Positions 13,624-16,142 of a stretch of 16,142 nt of DNA are shown here, one piece after another. The stretch is from UBA4660 sp002405435 (GTDB taxonomy: Bacteria; Bacteroidota; Bacteroidia; Flavobacteriales_D; Sanyastnellaceae). The notes under the pieces are model-generated. The model had not been told where the DNA came from. It saw only the letters and a program-made list of their open reading frames with translations, and did not search any database. The DNA is taken from assembly GCA_036747335.1 (NCBI GenBank), contig DAIOCL010000057.1:1-16142 (forward strand). Reading direction: 5' to 3'. The position numbers and the translations under genes were made by a program. Every line of letters starts with the position of its first letter. The first letter of the stretch is position 1.

Positions 13624-14789
13624 AAAAGCTGTCTGTATATTGGGTTGTGTCTAACTACCCGGGTGCGCATAACTGGCAGGCCGGACTCTTTTATCGGCAT
13701 CTTGCAGAAGCGGTTGCAGCGGAAGGCATAGCGCTCACCGTCATTGCTCCGGTTCCCCGTTCGGTATGGCCACTCACGCTGTTGCGCAGGCGATGGAAAC
13801 AGTATGCCATGGCCGCGGATGAAGCATATATAGGAGGTGTGTTTGTCGTGCGGCCGCGTTACCTCACGTTGCCACGGGATTCCCGCAGGCCTACCGCCGC
13901 GCGCAATGTGGCTGCCGCGATTGCGCGCAGGTCAATGCCGGCACCTGATCTGGTTCATGGCTTCGGGGCTTTTCCCATATCGCGTGCTGCTACCCTGCTC
14001 GCACAGCAATGGAATGTGCCTTGTATGACCACCTTCATCGGATCTGACGTAAACAACATGCGTACCGACAACGAGGCGCTCTTCAACGAGTTTCTCCTTA
14101 CCGTGTCCTCAAGCCGCCAGGTATATGCGGTGAGTAAAGCGCTTGCATCGAGGGTGGCGTCGTTGACCGGCAAAACAGCAGAGGTGATGTATATGCCGGC
14201 AAAGTCAGTGGAGTTTTCGGAAACGGAGAGAAGACGATGGCGACAACAATGGGCGGTTCCCGATGATTGTTTTGTGCTGCTGTTTGCGGGAAATATTTCG
14301 TCCGCGAAAGGAGTGATGGAATTGTCTGCTGCTTTGGCTAATCTTGACAATGAAAACCTGATTCTCATTGCCTGCGGAAACCAGGGCGACGCGTTGAGCA
14401 CCCTTGAGCAGACCAGAAAAACGAAGTACCTGGGGTTATTACCTCACGATCAACTGCTGTCGTGTATGTCGGCAGCGGATGCCCTGGTATTGCCAAGCCA
14501 CGCTGAAGGCATTCCCGGAGTGATCAAGGAAGCCGGCTTGATGGGGCTGCCGGTTATTGCCACCCTCGTCGGTGGAATTCCGGAATTGCTCGACGACAGC
14601 AACGCATCGTTGGTGGATGCCGGTGATGTTGAAGCACTGACCAAAGTTATTGCCTGGCACCTTCACAACAGGGAAGAAGCACGGGAGAAGGCAGCATCGC
14701 TGAAAGAGTCCTTAACAGGCAAGTTTGATGGAGGAGTGATCGCGAAGCAACTGGTTGCGGCATACTGTGAGAAGAAAGCCGAGTATTGA
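13620..14789 (+). CDS. GT4-family glycosyltransferase (last gene of operon)
   Basis: 389-residue GT-B fold glycosyltransferase. The acceptor half has VVSNYPGAHNWQAGLFYRHLAEA and ALTVIAPVP; PDLVHGFGAFP and TFIGSDVNNMR are the usual second and third blocks. The donor half starts near DDCFVLLFAGNISSAKGV and contains LPHDQLLSCMSAADALVLPSHAEG and the EX7E motif at Glu 296 to Glu 304 (EGIPGVIKE), then GLPVIATLVGGIPELL. It starts with ATG in an ATGA overlap with the GT2 gene. No hairpin terminator is seen behind it; the sequence becomes AT-rich and no further operon gene follows in the same style. Confidence 0.93.
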   Translation: MKKLSVYWVVSNYPGAHNWQAGLFYRHLAEAVAAEGIALTVIAPVPRSVWPLTLLRRRWKQYAMAADEAYIGGVFVVRPRYLTLPRDSRRPTAARNVAAAIARRSMPAPDLVHGFGAFPISRAATLLAQQWNVPCMTTFIGSDVNNMRTDNEALFNEFLLTVSSSRQVYAVSKALASRVASLTGKTAEVMYMPAKSVEFSETERRRWRQQWAVPDDCFVLLFAGNISSAKGVMELSAALANLDNENLILIACGNQGDALSTLEQTRKTKYLGLLPHDQLLSCMSAADALVLPSHAEGIPGVIKEAGLMGLPVIATLVGGIPELLDDSNASLVDAGDVEALTKVIAWHLHNREEAREKAASLKESLTGKFDGGVIAKQLVAAYCEKKAEY

Positions 14790-15316
14790 AGTTTAATGAA
14801 ATGCGGATAATGACGGAATTAAGGAGAATCTGATTCACCTTTTGTTATCTCCAAGTAAAATTTCAGCATTGAATTGCACTCTTGAACATGGATAGTCGCC
14901 AGATGGAATGTATAGTTTCCCGTTTATGGGCCGCAATGAACGTTGGTGTGGAAAGTTGGAATGCACTATTAGCAAGTACAATGGGCGGTAATTGTTTTCG
15001 ACGTAAAATCAAATCAACCTTTCCTGGAACTACAGAATGGAAGGACTGTCTGCACTTGCTGGACTCATTAACTATAGACGGGCATCAAGCTTAATTATTT
15101 GGGATTTCAGTTGATGAATGGTTCAAAAGAATACTTCGGGTAATGCCGGATAATCAAATAAGTAGCACACGCCAACTACGGTGCTCTCATATTGGATAAT
15201 GACAATGGCTACAACAAGGAAATCCCTTCCCGGAATTTATTTGATATAATATTGACATTTAGCCTATATTGCGCATGATAAGTATTTTGGAATACCTTAG
15301 AGATGGCATTTCGTAA
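14790..15316. other. AT-rich stretch between the operon and a truncated gene
   Basis: Base composition falls sharply after the operon: by hand count 15241-15300 is about 28 percent G+C, against about 63 percent for 13441-13500 inside the operon. Only one short open frame (14888-15094) is plausible. Minus-strand frames near 15209-15475 are open but run antisense to the surface-protein coding sequence to the right, so they are doubtful. No insertion-sequence ends, tRNA or clear promoter were seen. The region reads like a recombination junction or the remains of lost genes. Confidence 0.5.
14888..15094 (+). CDS. Possible small hypothetical protein
   Basis: 68 codons from ATG 14888 (a TTG two codons earlier is also open). 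The translation begins MDSRQMECIVSRLWAAMN and includes WNALLASTMGGN, a basic RRKIKSTF stretch and WKDCLHLLDSL. It is balanced in composition and not a shadow of another gene, but no family is recognised and no Bacteroidota promoter element is seen before it. It may be part of a decayed gene. Confidence 0.25.
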   Translation: MDSRQMECIVSRLWAAMNVGVESWNALLASTMGGNCFRRKIKSTFPGTTEWKDCLHLLDSLTIDGHQA

Positions 15317-16142
15317 CTGATCATAGCCTTGTACTTCCGCAATTCCAACCGGAACTCCACCGGCAATGTGGGCATCCGGTACGAATGCAATATTTTTGAA
15401 TCGAACCAACACGATGTTTGGATCGATGCCACCAGCGGAACGATTTCGAATCCGGGGGTGAGGTTGCTGCAACACCGCACATATCCGAGCCCTAATCCAT
15501 TGGTAAGCGCTGGAAATAACTTTGTGGACAGTTGGCTTGCGCCACTTTGTGTTACAGGCTCAAATGCAGATACCGATTTGAACATGGGTTGTTGCGATGA
15601 TCTAGACGAAGACCTTCCGTTTGTGAACCACGCTTACCGTTACCACAATTCAGAGTTGAACTCTACAAACCTAACAGGTGAAATGGGAAGTACCTGTGGA
15701 ATGTCGATTTCCAATTTGGCAATTAATCCTAACCTGTGTGATGACTATGTAGGTATTCTTCCTCCCGGCAATGAGGAACAACAACGTCTGATGGCAACCA
15801 CTGAATATCAGGAGAATTACAATGAATGGCTTGAGTTGGTTGATGGCGGTGATACCGAATCGCTCACGGCCGAGGTGATCTCAACCACATTTTCCGATGC
15901 ACTTGAAACCTACACTTCGCTGCTCGAACATTCTCCCAATCTCAGCGAGGAGGTCATGATCGAAACGATCAAAAAGGAGTACGAATTACCGGCCGTACTG
16001 CTCACCCAAATCCTCAGCAGCAATCCACAAGCAGCCAAGAGCGAGGAAGTTCAGAAGGCAATCGATGACCGGGTATTGCCATTAGATGAATGGCAAAAGG
16101 AACAGATCAATCAGGGGCTGCTTTGGGTGAGCCAAAAAGAGG
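15317..16142 (+). CDS. 5'-truncated beta-helix surface protein, partial at right edge
   Basis: One plus-strand frame is open from 15317 (in-frame TAA at 15314-15316) to the window end, about 275 codons, without a plausible start; the first in-frame codons are ATC/ATA and TTG 15329. From about 15335 the translation is clearly protein-like: FRNSNRNSTGNVGIRYECN, IFESNQHDVWID and NPGVRLLQHRTYP look like rungs of a right-handed beta-helix as found in large Bacteroidota cell-surface proteins. It continues into MGCCDDLDEDLPFVNHAYRY and then a helical C-terminal segment (LELVDGGDTESLTAEVIS, IIKKEYELPAVLLTQIL-like) of the kind that precedes a T9SS sorting domain in that family. The N-terminal signal peptide and most of the helix are missing, so this is probably a remnant; the true 3' end lies outside the window. 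Confidence 0.65.
   Translation, partial: MIIALYFRNSNRNSTGNVGIRYECNIFESNQHDVWIDATSGTISNPGVRLLQHRTYPSPNPLVSAGNNFVDSWLAPLCVTGSNADTDLNMGCCDDLDEDLPFVNHAYRYHNSELNSTNLTGEMGSTCGMSISNLAINPNLCDDYVGILPPGNEEQQRLMATTEYQENYNEWLELVDGGDTESLTAEVISTTFSDALETYTSLLEHSPNLSEEVMIETIKKEYELPAVLLTQILSSNPQAAKSEEVQKAIDDRVLPLDEWQKEQINQGLLWVSQKE

Noticed and set aside
15209..15585. Minus-strand frames near the right edge
   Set aside because: Most of their length is antisense to the beta-helix coding sequence. The part left of about 15335 looks somewhat protein-like but could not be assigned.

Overview
The window looks like a chromosomal segment of a member of the Bacteroidota, probably Flavobacteriales-like or a relative. 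Supporting evidence: a type IX secretion (T9SS) C-terminal sorting domain follows a typical LPIEL-type domain; several upstream regions carry the Bacteroidota -7 promoter element TAnnTTTG; Shine-Dalgarno sequences are weak; and a GxxExxY-family gene and a beta-helix surface protein typical of the phylum are present. No rRNA, tRNA, CRISPR array or intact insertion sequence was seen.

Left part (1-6546), all genes on the minus strand. Reading right to left in the direction of transcription: a Bor-like lipoprotein with its own strong terminator, a small two-helix membrane protein, an unannotated GC-rich gap with signs of plus-strand RNA (5337-5942), a secreted SUMF1/FGE-fold protein that lacks the catalytic cysteines, a secreted T9SS protein made of twelve 27-residue Cys-containing repeats, an OafA-type membrane acyltransferase, and the B subunit of a 3-oxoacid CoA-transferase without its A subunit beside it.

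Middle (6547-7836): no convincing intact gene. It holds a hairpin-rich intergenic stretch and a frameshifted, motif-degraded GxxExxY gene.

Right part (7837-14789), all on the plus strand: a tightly packed polysaccharide synthesis and export operon, wzm - wzt - methyltransferase - GT11 fucosyltransferase - GT4 - GT2 - GT4. Nearly every junction is a 4-nt ATGA or TTGA stop/start overlap, which suggests translational coupling. The logic is that of an ABC-transporter-dependent glycan: cytoplasmic glycosyltransferases build the chain, the methyltransferase may decorate or cap it, and Wzm/Wzt (with a C-terminal Wzt domain that may recognise the glycan) exports it. The fucosyltransferase carries an in-frame TAA at codon 215 of 292, while the rest of the protein, including a conserved GT11 motif, continues in the same frame.

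Right edge (14790-16142): the composition turns AT-rich. A short possible ORF is followed by the 5'-truncated remainder of a beta-helix surface protein that runs off the window.

The most interesting items are the nonsense-interrupted fucosyltransferase, the 12-copy Cys-ladder repeat protein beside a cysteine-less FGE-fold protein, and the candidate structured RNA region at 5366-5942.
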